A stretch of DNA of 64,000 bases from Cephalopachus bancanus (GCA_027257055.1 JAPVLO010000007.1:7254001-7318000), one strand, 5' to 3'; shown: positions 46,121 to 57,455, numbered from the stretch's first letter. Notes: generated by a model not told the origin, from the letters alone. Numbers and translations: made by a program.

Positions 46121-47219
46121 GTTGGCAGCAAAGTGAAGTCTCCAGACCCAGCAGCTCTTTTTTCTGGGCTTCGTGGGCAGGTAACCTGGGCAGGCGAGTT
46201 GGGCCCATGCTCAGAAGGACCTCTCACAGTTGAATGCTCCTGCTGTCGCTGTTTGAAATTCTTACTCCTTTTGAGCCAGGGGCCCTGTGCTTTCTGTAGC
46301 TGGTCCTGCTCGCAAGTCTGCAGACTACCCCTCTGTTCCTTACCCAGACACCAGAAAATTCTGCCAGTGTGGGCCTCAGATTGCTCACAGCTCCAGGAAG
46401 TCCTCAACTGTCTTTTCTTGCTCTAGGCCTCTGTAGTACCTGGGATGCCAGACCCAACCGGTAGCTCGAGAGAACACAGGTAGCCCCTGCTATGTGCTGC
46501 TTCACACCCTGCAGAATAAATTAGTACCCACCTCTCTCAATCCATCTAAGTCAAAACTCTCCAAAATGAGCTTAATTAACACAAGAGGCTCTTGAGTTTT
46601 CTCAGATTAGACAGTACTCAAATCTATTCCAAATGCTGCGTTAGTCTTTGCTTTTTAGCAGGGCCTCTGTCTCAGTCCTATTTCCTGCCTCTGATGAGTT
46701 CCAATTCTTGATTTGAGAGGAGGGTGGGGAGGGTAGAGAAGGAAGAGAAAGAAAGAAAATGAAGCTAACCCCACTTCTTCTTCACATCCCCAGTCCCCAA
46801 GGATATCTTACAAGTCTTAAGGTTTAGAAATGTGGCAATTGTGGTCACTGCTACTATTCTTAAGAACTCTGAGCTGCAACTTAAGCGTTCTGTCCCTGAA
46901 GTCCCAGGCGGTGTCAACATCTCCTGCCAGAAGAAACGCTTTGCATTGTAGGAAGGCCCAGTACTGCTGGAGAAGGAACCAGCTCTCTCCCTAAATTTCT
47001 CTCTTTCTGATTGATGGGAATGTTTTATCTTCTTGGGATGGTCCCCAAGCCCTACTCCTTCCTTAATATTCAGGCAGCCCCTCATCTTGCTCCGTAATTG
47101 ACTTTAGATAGATTCTACTTCCCGAACCATAACTCCCTCTCATCCTCTCCAGAGGTCCATAAAAAGTGGATGATGTGTAACCAAGCACATAACAACAGCA
47201 AGGAAAAAACCCACAAATC
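46121..47219. other. Unique sequence just downstream of the EDN3 polyadenylation site
   Basis: No gene was recognised. GA-rich purine runs lie at 46715-46765. This is the immediate 3' flank of EDN3. Confidence 0.45.
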
Positions 47220-48838
47220 AGAGCAAAATTTTAGGGTTTTTATTATGCATTTGACAGTTAGTATTTTCTGAGTGTTCGAGCAACGAATGAATTTTTCTCC
47301 AAGATACCATCATGCCACGGTGCCAAACACCACATGTGTTTTAAAAAATGTAACTCAAGCTCTAAAGAATATGAATTTGGATTCAGAGCACAATTTAAAA
47401 TCTATATCTATCTATCTACATCTTTATCCGTCTGTCTAACTATATATATACAATGACTTTACTTTGAACAGATCCACATAAAGGACTTGAAGTTGAGAAT
47501 AGTTTCACAATAAATAATTGCTTCTCTAAACTGTACAAAATCCTACCAGCAAGTCAGTCACACTCATTTCCTCTCGACAGATATTCACTTTTACATATGT
47601 AATAACTTATGAAATACTCATAGAGAATTTAACATTTGGTCAAGGCCAACACTTCGCCATGCACCATCTTAAACTTCTCCATACAGTACCCCTGCCATGC
47701 ACTCAGATGGGGAGGCGGGTGGCCTCTCCCCTGTGTAGATGACTTGACACGTCTCCACATACCCAGTAAGCCCAGCTCAGCGGGAAAAGTGCAGCTGAAA
47801 AAGATTTTGAAATGTCAGGTGTTACAATTCCCAGTTGCTGCCAATTATATAGATAAAGAGGAATTTACATAATTTACAAAGAATTTGTGTTCATGGCTTA
47901 TTTTGAGGCCATTCCCCAAAGATCCACATTTATTCATGAAAGCAATTTTCAACCTAATAGCCTTGATCTGGTGCTGTCTTTACAGCCAGTTTCCTGTGAA
48001 CGAGGCCTGGGAAGTCTATTGAGCACCAGCCTGTTGCCTACAAGGGACACAGATGGTTAGTCAATTGAACAAGAATAGACTCTATGTTGCAGATATTAAC
48101 TTTCTCCCCTTCTTGTTATAAATATCAAGGTTTATTTTTTTTCTTCTTTCTTCTTTTTTTGAGATACATTCTTTTGGTGGGTACCAAGCATAGCTGAAAA
48201 TTTCTCTAAGTCCTATAAACTTCAGACTCATAAACTCCTGTACAGCTATCAGCCATGTCTAAAGCCAATGCCTCCTGGTCCTCACTAACTCACACTGTGC
48301 GGCCCATGGTAGGTCGGAATATGAAAGTTGCCTGCTCTTGCCACTGGGGTCTTTTCATTTATTACAAGGTGGACACGTGTTTATATTTGCAAAGAGTTAG
48401 CTCGGAGTCCACTTACTCTCCAATAGAAGTCATGTCAAAGGCCAGTAAGTGGCTTTCCAACTCAACATACCTCTACAAAAACAATTCCCTACATGAAACT
48501 GGAGCCATGGATGTCACGTCCCAGTCATATCTGGGATCATTTTACCCATTAGGGAAATGGGCCACTTGGATCTGGGCATTCTTGGAGTAGGGGGGCATTG
48601 TTAAGTGGGGACTCTGGTGGGTTTTCTGCCTCAGGCAGATTCACTCCTTGTCCTTAAAGAGGTGGAAATTTGAGCTGTGTACGATGATGACCGAAGCCAG
48701 TGAGAACAGGATGCTACAGGTCATCACAGGCCCATTCTCCCGACGGGCTCCTTCCAGAAAGAGACAGAGGGGCAGGCAGGTGGAGTGAAGGCGGAGTCCA
48801 CTGCTGGGCATGAGCTCTGGACGGTGGAGGGCTAAAGT
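47220..48838 (-). other. EDN3: EDN3 3' untranslated region
   Basis: Continuous with the last EDN3 exon and ending at a good polyadenylation signal on the minus strand (AATAAA at 47244-47239, context gcataataaaaaccc). The 3' end near 47220 is inferred from the usual 15-25 base distance. The length of about 1.6 kb is reasonable for EDN3. The first roughly 90 bases (48838-48750) still resemble the C-terminal coding part of human EDN3, in the same frame but after a stop, so they are former coding sequence now untranslated. Confidence 0.65.
47239..47244 (-). terminator. EDN3: EDN3 polyadenylation signal AATAAA
   Basis: Read on the minus strand, AATAAA is followed by an A/T-rich stretch. It is the first good signal I see downstream of the EDN3 stop at a plausible distance. 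Chosen by inspection only; no transcript evidence. Confidence 0.55.
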
Positions 48839-48868
48839 CTACTTGCTGTGTCTGTCCTTGACTTCAGC
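48839..48868 (-). CDS. EDN3: EDN3 exon 5, coding part (premature end)
   Basis: Endothelin-3 is a secreted vasoactive peptide that signals through EDNRB and is needed for neural-crest-derived melanocytes and enteric neurons. This piece encodes the start of the C-terminal propeptide tail. The acceptor is ATAG at 48872-48869 behind a strong pyrimidine tract. The exon begins in phase 0 and reads Ala-Glu-Val-Lys-Asp-Arg-His-Ser-Lys and then TAG (48841-48839); human has VEVKDQQSKQ, so the stop replaces the human CAG glutamine codon. Downstream, the same frame still shows LMPSSGL and STCLPLCLF, matching the human tail (LMPGSGL, STCPRCLF). The lost tail lies outside the mature peptide, so ET-3 itself is unaffected. 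A base error in the sequence is the alternative. Confidence 0.8.
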   Translation of the reverse strand, partial: AEVKDRHSK

Positions 48869-49389
48869 CTATCTTGGGAAAGGGGTAAAAGAAAAAAAGA
48901 GGCAGGTCATGAGGGAATCACTCTGGGAAGCCGAAAGAGGTGACTTTCCACCACATCTGTAGCCTGTTCCAGGGTTTGAACCATACAGCCCCTCTCACCA
49001 GTGTTTCTCAGCAATTTCAGCAACTACTAGCCGACCAGGAAGGTGTGAAATGACTAGTACCTGTAGAGGTGGCTGCCAGGAGGCTACCTGCAGTCTGGCC
49101 CCATCTTCGATTGTCACACACTAAGGATGACAATGCTAATGGTGTCTCTGAGAATGTGCATCTGGGAATTACTGACTTGAATCTTGCAAGGACCATGGCT
49201 TCCTAAAAGACGTTCTCTTCCCAAGAAAAGCTTTTTACAAGAGCTTTACACGAATTGTAGCAGCCTGGAAGAAACATTCCAGGTTCCAGTGCCACACCCT
49301 TGCCACCAATCGCATCTTTTGAACATGTAACACTGAACAATAATAATAATCATCATCACACTAGCAAAAGCGTCTGTGTGCTGTTCCTG

Positions 49390-49790
49390 TGCACAGCCCC
49401 CTTGGCGGCTGTTCCCTGAACATACCCCAGGGCCTTTGCACTTACTGTTTCCCCTGCCTGCGATACCCACCCTCACTCATCCCTATGGCTCCTCTGTCAC
49501 TTCCTCCAGGTCACCTGGCCAGAGAGACTGTCCCTGACCACCCAGTCTCAAACTGCAACCGTCTCAACATTTCCCACCCCTGCCATGCTTTTTTGCCCTC
49601 CTTCACTCTGTATTTCACGTATGTGTTTGCTGTCTGTGTCCCCCACTATTTAAGCTCCATAAAAGAGATCCTTGCCTCATTCCCTGCTGTGTCCCCAACA
49701 TCTAGAACAGGGCCCAGCTGGCAGCAGGTGCTCAACAATTCTTTGCTGAACAAATGCATAAGTGAATGAATAAGTGATACAATGGATGGA
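49390..49790 (+). mobile_element. L2 3' end
   Basis: 'gttccctgaacataccccagggcctttgcacttactg…cttcctccaggtcacctgg…tgctgtgtccccaacatctagaacaggg…gctcaacaattctttgctgaac' is a long, clear L2 3' region, antisense to EDN3. Confidence 0.8.
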
Positions 49791-49889
49791 TGGGTTTAAT
49801 CACATCCCGCCCTCGCTGAGAGGAGCTTTGTTTTGGGGTGAGGAAGAGAGAAAGAGGAAAAGGAACAAAGAGGAAAAGTAGGGACCAGC

Positions 49890-50230
49890 TGGGGTCTGAC
49901 TCATGTTCCCTGGGCTCCCTCCCTGCCGCCTCGGCCGCCTCCTCCTTCTCCGCGTCTATTATAGATGCTGACAGATCCCCCTCCGGACCCCTGGAAGCGA
50001 TCTGCCACCAATTTGGAAAGCCTCCTGTATTCTGAACCTGGTTTCATCTTCCCTTGATCAGTCCCTGTAGGAAGCCAAGCCACCTCCAGGCCATTATTAT
50101 GAACATAAATTACCATCCCATTGCAGATGTGCCGGCGAGTCATTAATAATGATTTCTGATTGATAGAATGACAAATAAACCCAGTCTGACTGCAGGACAC
50201 CCTCAGGATCTCTCACACAAAAAAGACAAG
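49890..50230. promoter_or_regulatory. Candidate conserved element in EDN3 intron 4
   Basis: A repeat-free block with a GC-rich left part (cgcctcggccgcctcctcc) and a TAAT/ATTA-rich right part (ccattattatgaac, gagtcattaataatgatttc, tgattgatagaatg, gacaaataaac). Its composition differs from the L2 and the unique flanks. By style it could be an EDN3 enhancer; that is inference. Confidence 0.4.
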
Positions 50231-50752
50231 TGGGTTAAAAATAATAATAAAACGAACCAGGGAACCTGGGAGAGCCTGCTGCCAGGCTGCCCTAATTCAC
50301 CTCTGTCCAGAATCAGATACTCAAAAGAAATGATTTTTTGAGGGTAGAGACCACATGTTGTTAGGGAGGCAGAGGCGAAATGGGGACCCAGGTAGACCAT
50401 CCTGCAGGGGCTCTGAGAAGCACTGCATGGCTGCCTTCATCCAGGCCCAGTGAAATCCAGGCTGGACTTCACTGTCCCAGACCCATGAGAGATACTGGGG
50501 CCAGCTTCTAGGACACAGTGGGCTGACCAGGGCCTGGGAAGTGATAGTGACTATCCCCAGCCTCAGCCTGCTATGCCCCTGGAGACAGTCAACCAAAAGG
50601 CACCACTGCCAATGGGCACAGCACTCCCTGAGCACTGAGGTTCCCACTGAACCAGACCAGATGCTATCCCCTCCAAACACCCCTAACCCATGAATGAGTG
50701 ATGCATCACATCTTTACCTCCTTTGACGCAGGCCTCGGGTGGGCCCTCTTGC

Positions 50753-50798
50753 CTTCTCTTCCTCTTCTTTGTCTGGTTTTTCTGCTGTCCTTGAATTA
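50753..50798 (-). CDS. EDN3: EDN3 exon 4 (46 bp)
   Basis: A small exon coding part of the propeptide tail C-terminal to the ET-3-like domain. The acceptor is CTCTCCCCACAG|TAAT. It completes the split serine codon from exon 3 (AG|T) and reads N-S-R-T-A-E-K-P-D-K-E-E-E-E-K, against N-S-R-T-A-E-K-T-D-K-E-E-E-G-K in human EDN3. It ends in phase 0 at AAG followed by a GC donor. The acidic/lysine-rich stretch is the same as in human. Because 46 is not a multiple of 3, skipping this exon would change the C-terminal frame, as in known alternative EDN3 isoforms. Short, but order, phase and identity make it secure. Confidence 0.9.
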
Positions 50799-52238
50799 CT
50801 GTGGGGAGAGAGCTGGTTTTAATGAATCAACCTGCATTTCCATGTGGCTGGTTTTTTGGTGTCAAATTATGACTTCCTCTTCCCCACCAACGAGCACATT
50901 AGTGTGTTCCCCAAGGACCGCGTCTCAGCAGAGTTTCTGAAGTCTGAGTGCTCGGTGGGTGGATTGCTACCAAAGTACAGCATATACTCACTACTCAGTT
51001 ATTCATCGGATATTAAAAAGACCAGAAAGGGAGAAAAACATGCAGTTAACACTGGGTTTTCCAGACGGCAGATCCTGGGGTCCTGACTGCCACGGCGCCT
51101 GCCTTGCTGAGGGCTCCCCCTCTGTCTATGTTTCTGCTGTGAGCACTGGGGCCGTCCACCCATGCTTGCTCCAGCAGGCTTCCAAAAGGACTGCTCTGCC
51201 TGGCTGGGTTGAGGAATCTTGGCCCAAAGTTAAGAAAAAGAGGAGTGCAGATGGCTGGGCAGGGTGGCTCACACCTGCAAACCCAGCACTTTGGGAAGCT
51301 GTGGTGGAAGGATTGCTTGAACCCAGTAGTCTGAGACTAGCTGGGGAAACATAGTGAGACCTCATCTCTACAAAAAAATCAAAGCATTAGCTAGGCGTGG
51401 TGGCACATTCTTGTCGTCCCAGCTATTTGGGAGACTGAGGCGTAAGGATTACCTGAGCCCAGGAGGTCAAGGTGATGGTGAGCCATGATTGTGCCACTGC
51501 ACTCCAGCCTGGGTGACAGAATGAGACTCCAACTCAAACAAAACAAAACAGAGGCATGAGGTATACCTGCTCAATGAATCAGTGAATGCGGGCTGAAATG
51601 GCACCCTGGTCAAATCCAGGGTCTGCTCATTCATTCCATTAGACACAATGTATAAGCTGCTCTAAATCATCTGGAGCAGACCACAGGGTCTCAAACTCAG
51701 GGGCCTTAGGGGGCCACAAAGTAAGATAAATGAACAACACAGGTGAATGGGCATTGCATGTTCCACTCAAATGTGAGCAGGCCCCCACTCCATTCCAGGC
51801 TATAGTGACAGGGGTGAGGGGAACGGAGGGCAGAGAGACCAGAGGGTCCTGCAGCTGTTTATGAAGAGGCTAAAAATAGGCATTTGTCCCGTTAATTCTT
51901 CAATCGTTAAATGTTGGCAACTTATTCAGATTCTTATAAAGGGCTGCACAAACCAGAAGAAACATGTCTGGAGACCTGGCATGGCCATGGTCACAGTATG
52001 GCCCGTATTCTAAAAGGCAGCAAGGGGCCGGGGATAGGGTGGGGTGGGGACACCACCCACCCTCCTGGAGCTGAGCCTGAATCTTCTTGGGCTCAGTGCC
52101 TTGTTTTCCTGGTCCTTATGTCGGTCAGGACATGGCTGAGCTACCCTATACCGCCTTCCAGAAGTCTCTCGCCTGACCTTGCCCAAGGGAGATTTGTGTC
52201 TGCAAATGCATAGAACTAGTGGAACTGTTGTGTCATAC
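50799..52238 (-). other. EDN3: EDN3 intron 3
   Basis: GT-AG: donor CAG|GTATGA at 52238-52237, acceptor CCCACAG ending at 50799. It contains one Alu (51252-51550). The rest of 50799-51250 and 51555-52238 is unique, with nothing recognised. Confidence 0.85.
51252..51550 (+). mobile_element. Alu (J-like, with subfamily-type 3' end)
   Basis: Forward dimer in EDN3 intron 3, antisense to the gene. Most of it is J-like, but it ends in gactccaactcaaac as the lineage-specific copies do, so it may be an early member or an intermediate. Confidence 0.85.
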
Positions 52239-52421
52239 CTGCTGACATCCAGGGTCTGGGTGCAGAAGTGCAGGCAGGCCTTGTCATCTCTCCCCACACA
52301 AGTGCAGCGCAAGTGTGTCCACTTTGAGGGCTGAAGGCCCCCCTCAAATGGCCCCACGGACCTCTTGCCCCGGAAGCTTCCTCTGTAGTTAGACAGTCCC
52401 AGTCCATAGGGCACAGTTCGT
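52239..52421 (-). CDS. EDN3: EDN3 exon 3, ET-3-like domain
   Basis: 183 bases; acceptor CTTTGCAG|A, donor CAG|GTATGA. One leading base completes a codon; the frame then reads [14 protein letters not shown] and on to the ET-3-like 15-residue motif [15 protein letters not shown], then TQTLDVS. Human has TVPYGLSNYRG and [15 protein letters not shown], so this is clearly EDN3 but from another species. The four cysteines of the endothelin pattern (C-x-C-x7-C-x3-C) are intact. FRGKR keeps the basic cleavage site. Oddities: an in-frame six-base duplication giving Gly-Leu-Gly-Leu, and an extra Arg codon at the exon start. The phase of the join to exon 2 cannot be checked because exon 2 is outside the window. 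Confidence 0.95.
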
Positions 52422-53029
52422 CTGCAAAGCACAGAGTGATGTCAGGTGAGCAGGCACAGCTGCCCTGCTAGGGGGCTCCCATGGGTGAGGGGCAAGAACT
52501 GCCACCTGGCTGGAAACTCTCAGGAACGGGTGTTCACATCCACCCTCTCTGCAGCCCTAGGTCTTAGGCAGGCTCTGAAGTGAACTGTGCACCCCTTGTT
52601 TCTTCTTAACTCCCTGGAAGTGAGTTGGGGCCAAGGGCATCAGAAGACCGAGGGCATTGGAAGAAGCTTGCAACTGGCAGCAGCCAGCATGAGTGTATGC
52701 ATGCAGGGGACCTCAGCCTCAGCCAGGTGCAGGCTGCATGTGGGACCCACATGTCCAGGGCTCAGAGGTTCACCTGCGTACATGCGTGGCCTTTCAGTCT
52801 CATCAAGATCAACCCATGGCAGGCCTAGATTTCTCCAGCGCCATGTTTTATTCCTCAGTGGAAAGCTGAGAAATAATTAAGCAAAACCAGAGCACCCTAT
52901 CCAGAGGTTTTTCTTCCCGATTAGGACATATGGGTTGACCCACAGGCTGGTCCAGGTCCTCGTCCTTACAAGACCTCCCACCTACCCTGGTGGCCTGAGC
53001 GTCCCTGGCAACTCTGTCTTGAACTGAGT

Positions 53030-53180
53030 GTGCCCATGTGCATAGCAGGCCTTGCAGTTTGTACTAATGAGAATACGACAAATGCAATTAGGGTCATTAG
53101 AGAGGCATCCCAGCGTCTCCTGGCCTCTGAAAGTCGCTTCCTCAAAGAGACAAACACCAGAAGGAACCTCCATGCCCTCT
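53030..53180. promoter_or_regulatory. Candidate conserved element in EDN3 intron 2
   Basis: Repeat-free, with gtactaatgagaatacg, aaatgcaattagggtcattag and several CpGs in an otherwise CpG-poor intron. On the minus strand it has a short open frame with two C-x-C-like spacings, but no credible splice pair. Regulatory function is inferred. Confidence 0.35.
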
Positions 53181-55129
53181 GAGAGGCGTTGCGGGGCGGG
53201 GAGGGGGAGACGATGGTTGGCAATAGAGTTGAGACTGTTGCTGATCTCAGGAAATGTCTGACGTCGAAGGAGACGTCTGAAACTGTTTACCCATTTTATT
53301 TACGGTTGGTATTGGCAGAAGGAAGGTGATGGTGTTGTTCAGCACAAGGCATGTTAAATCTGGTCCTGATGTGTGTGCAGGGCCAAACCCTCACTCTCCA
53401 GAGAAGGGAGGAGCCTGCCAGGCACTCAGTGGGAAGAAGTTAAAAGCAGATGCTTAACTCATTAGTTCTATTGAACTTGATTTGAGGAACAAATTGCTAG
53501 TAACTAGAGGAAACTTATGTGGCCAAAACTACTTTTCCAATAAGGGTTGGTTTTCCTGCTAGTCCCCAAAGATGAACCACCTTGGTTTCTAAGAAGCCAG
53601 TAGAGCAGCACCAATTATTCACCTCAAAGGGAGTCCTAACAGTCTCCCTGTGTTTTCAACATAAAATCAAACTGAATTTCTTCTCATTTTAAACACATTC
53701 TATGGAGCCCTTTTGAGGTGGTGAGGGCAATCTGGGCAGGTACCCCACAGTGACCTGCCCTCCCCATGGGGCTGACTCCACCCTGTTCTACTCTACTTCT
53801 TCTCCCTGCCCAAGTTCATTGAGAAATAGCATCATGGGGGGTTCCCTCCTGGCAGAGGTTGGCCAGCTGTTGAGCAGTCAATGCTCATGAAACACAGAAA
53901 GAGAGCCGGGCCCAGCTCTGCTTCTACCTGACCCTTTTTCTCAAACTCCTGTTTTTCTTGTGGATGAAAAATGGTGGGCGACGGGAGCAAGACAATGCAG
54001 ACGTTGTTGTGGGGCAGGAATTGGCTAAAGGTATATTTTTCCAGTAATAGGGTCATATGAAATCTCTAAGTGTTGACATTAAATCCAGTCCCCCATTTCT
54101 TGGTGAAAATTACACACAAGGAATAACAACGCTCCCATTTTTCCATCAACAGCGAGACCTGCAATTTTGAAACTGCTGTCAGCTGACTGCATTTGTGTGT
54201 GTAGAACCACTCAACTCAAGCAAAAACACTCAAGTGTTTTAAGTAAGCAAACAAGGCAGTGCAGTATTTGTTAATAGAGGTGTGTGCTCAGTGCTCTTCC
54301 AGCAAAAGTGCTAGTATGACAATGAGCCCTGGCAGCTTTAGAGAGTGTTTACCGAGAGGCAAAGCCCCCTCCCTTTCCCCACAGTCTTGAGGACTAGAAA
54401 CCCCCTCCCCAAACCCTGGGCTTGCCAGGTGACCTGGGGCCTGCAGACTTCTGGGAGGTGACCCAGAGCTCAGCAGGAACCACCTCTAACATTATAGAGT
54501 CTAGAACAAGAGATCAAAATCAAGGCCCACCTCCCATAGGGCTAACATTTTAAAGGTTTAAATCAATCTGATAGGCTTTTAAATAAAAGAGTTCTACTCT
54601 CCCACTTGGACGAATGTGGCTTTGAAAGTCCTTGGAAACCTGGCTTTCAATGTACAATTCAAGGGCTCCATGGAGTTTCACAGTGGAATGTGGGACCCAA
54701 GGAGATTTGGTACTTTCTTTTCTATCCGCTCCATCCCACACCAAGGGAATCTACTCCCATGTAGATGCCCTAGGCTGCACCCCAAGCCTCCTTCTGCCCC
54801 CATCCTGCAAGCAGCTGCCACCCTACAGATCTGGGGATATATACCCAGAGCCCTGTTCTGTCCCTGAGGGTCAGACCATTCACAGGCCCTGACATTGGGC
54901 TTGGAGATATATGAGTAGAACATTCCAGGGCCCTAAATGCCGGGAACATGGCCTAGAAGTGGGTGTATGTGGCTTTTGTCCCCATACACTCTTGCAATGA
55001 GGTGGAGGGCATGGCCAGAGGAGGGTCAGAGATAGTCCTCTAATCCACAGGGCCCACAACAGGTGTGTTTCAGATCCAGGTCTAAGAGTGTATTGCCTCA
55101 AGAGTAGAGGCAAGGTCTTCTATATGTAT

Positions 55130-55265
55130 TTAGTTTTAATTTTTATTTTAAAGATGTGGGGTACAATTCAGGGTCAGGTACATAAGTAGTCATCATGCAG
55201 GTAAAGTTTGGGCGCCCTTATTGGTGTTATGTGCCCCCCCCAGCCGTGTCTCATTACTGCTAATC
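55130..55265. mobile_element. Possible L1 fragment
   Basis: 'tttaatttttattttaaagatgtggggtacaattcagggtcagg…catgcaggtaaagtttgg' recalls a reversed L1 3' UTR, weakly. Confidence 0.3.
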
Positions 55266-55469
55266 CCTTTCTTATAGTATTAGATAAATGATCAGGGTTT
55301 GCTTATGAAGGAAGAACTCCTATTGGTGTTTTAACTCCATGGATCTAGCACAAGGCTGGGAAAATAGACAGTTGACTGAACAACTGTAGTTAATTGTGAG
55401 ATCATTCTAGTCTGGCAAGACTAGATTCCTTCCACTCTAAAGAGTTCAGCAACCACTAAAACTACTACA

Positions 55470-55680
55470 AAGAATCGCCAACATTTGTTAAGCATCTACT
55501 CTATATCAAGTATCAGTTTCATAGGAATACAGAAAGACCTATGTGTGTCCATACCTTCAGGAGTTTACATGCCATGGGACTATGAAAACAGGTAAAGGGA
55601 AAATGACAAGCCAACATACACAGGTATGTGCAAGGTACACAGAACACAAAGCGATTGCCTGGTAATACTGTTATTATGCT
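55470..55680 (+). mobile_element. L2 fragment
   Basis: 'ttgttaagcatctactctatatcaagtatcag…aatacagaaagacctatg…ccttcaggagtttacatgcc' is L2 order. Confidence 0.6.
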
Positions 55681-55689
55681 GTAAAGTAC

Positions 55690-55835
55690 TTACATGATGA
55701 TCATTTCACCCTTGTCAATATCTTCCTGATCGACAAAAAGGTGGTTGGACAAATCAAATGAGATACTGCATGGAAAGCACTTAGCAAAGAGTTAGCCATA
55801 AATAAACGGTAGCTACTGGTGTTATTTATATGATC
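55690..55835 (+). mobile_element. MIR
   Basis: 'caaatgagatactgcatggaaagcacttagcaaagagttagccataaataaacggtagctactgg' is the MIR 3' half. Confidence 0.65.
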
Positions 55836-56452
55836 TGGGAAGTCAAGTGAATTATATCAGGCAGAAAAGTCCCCTCTTCCAGGCCTGCAATTGAGATGTG
55901 TGACTAAGCAATAAAGTGAACTAGTAAGAACCCAAAGACCAAAAGCACAGCCAGGCCATTCTTTGCTAGGTCTACCGTCCAATGCCACCTCCACCTATCT
56001 AATCAGCCCTGGTGTTCCATTCGCACTGTGCTCTGTCACAAGCTGTTTCCTGAAAAGTGAACAAGAAAGACCTAATGGTAGAACCATGAAGTTGAAGTCA
56101 AACTGAGAACCTTTGATTAGTATTCCCTGCGCAATTGTTTTAGCCTACTGTTCTACAAAGGGGTTTAAGAAATACAGTTCTATATAAAAGCAGGCACCTC
56201 TTCCATCTGTTAATGTTTCAGGTATGACACAGAGCTCCATGCAAAAGAGAAGCAAATGAGATTTATCCAATACTCTTTAAAAATGCCCCTGGCATACCTA
56301 CACTTGCAGTCTCTGGGGTTGTGTGTGTTTGTGTAATAAATGGTCCCTCGATTTACATATTCAGAACATTCATTATTTGATGGATGTGGTGATGTCAGAG
56401 ACTTATTTATTACAGAGTTCCTCATTTGTAACATTTTCCCATATGTCATATA

Positions 56453-57019
56453 TGAGGGGGACCAAAAAAATCAGAATTATTTTTTGAAGGGCAGGTCCCT
56501 TGTAGTACAGGCTTCCCATACTAGGTAAATGTTCTAGAAACCCATTGGCATCTATGGTACAAGCTATCATTGTTGTGAGAGGCTGCATTCAGCTTCAGTG
56601 AATTTTTTCTTTTTGGTGATTCTTTCAATACATTTGTCCATTTCATGATGGGTGATTTACAAGTGCACCTGCCCATACCACAGAGTGTTCAGCCATTTTA
56701 GACCCCAAAGAGCATGATCCCCATGCCTTACTCTCTCTATTCACCCAGTCTCACCCCGAGTGACTTTTTTTTGTTTCCCTGGATGAAAAAATTCCTCAAA
56801 GGGAAATGTTTTGCTGATGTGAAAAAGGTGGGAAAAAATGGCAGACGCACTAAAATACATCGAAAGTGAAGAGTTCAAAAACTGTTTTGAGCAATGGAAA
56901 AAGCATCCCAATAGGTGTATTGTATTAAACGGAGAAAACTTTGAAAGTTTAACATGTTTAACACGTAAGAAAACACAATTTTTGTAAGTAAATTCCAGGT
57001 TTTGGGGAGTCCCTTTTCA
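56453..57019 (+). mobile_element. Non-autonomous mariner/Tc1-type transposon, copy B
   Basis: 567 bp. tgagggggacc at the left and its decayed reverse complement at the right (ggggagtcccttttca) are flanked by TA on both sides (cata|tgag … ttca|tata), the mariner target site. It aligns end to end with copy A at 7738-8288. The stretch at about 56840-56960 resembles the transposase C-terminus (frame around ATGGCAGACGCACTAAAATA) and is open a little further than in copy A. The rest of the transposase is absent. Confidence 0.8.
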
Positions 57020-57455
57020 TATAAATATTATTCAGTATGAACTCCCAGATCTTCCTTTGCAGCATCACACTGAAAGCACTTTAATTCCCTCTACAAGAAT
57101 ATTTTAAATAAGAAAAGCTGGCTTTTTAAAAAGATTCTGTTTTTAAGTTCTGTGTTACCCTTTCATAGGTAAATTGATAATCTCCATCCTTCTGATCAGA
57201 AAATTGTCTCCTATACTTGATGTTTAAAGATGAGATACAGGAAACAACAAAAGGAGCTTCACTGACCACATTCTAAATTCTCAAGAAAGTTTGTCAAACT
57301 GTCATTCTCTACCCCCAAAACACAGTTTTTAATCTGTCCCCATCCCTACCCCCACTTGATAGCATTCAACAAATATTTGCTTAATGTATTTCAACATGCA
57401 GGCCCTAGACAAAACTCCGGGAGAATATCATGAACTAGACACATGAGGGACCCTG

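Larger units (their letters stand above)
48869..50752 (-). other. EDN3: EDN3 intron 4 (GC-AG)
   Basis: Donor AAG|GCAAGA at 50752-50751 and acceptor CCAAGATAG ending at 48869. GC donors are rare but accepted when the rest of the site is strong, as here. The intron holds an L2 (49390-49790) and a candidate regulatory element (49890-50230). 50240-50690 is unique sequence in which I see nothing further. Confidence 0.7.

Noticed and set aside
52982..53173. Cysteine spacing C-x-C-x7-C-x2-C on the EDN3 strand, similar to an endothelin motif
   Set aside because: Spacing is off by one from C-x-C-x7-C-x3-C, no basic cleavage site precedes it, and no convincing splice pair exists; read as chance or a regulatory element.
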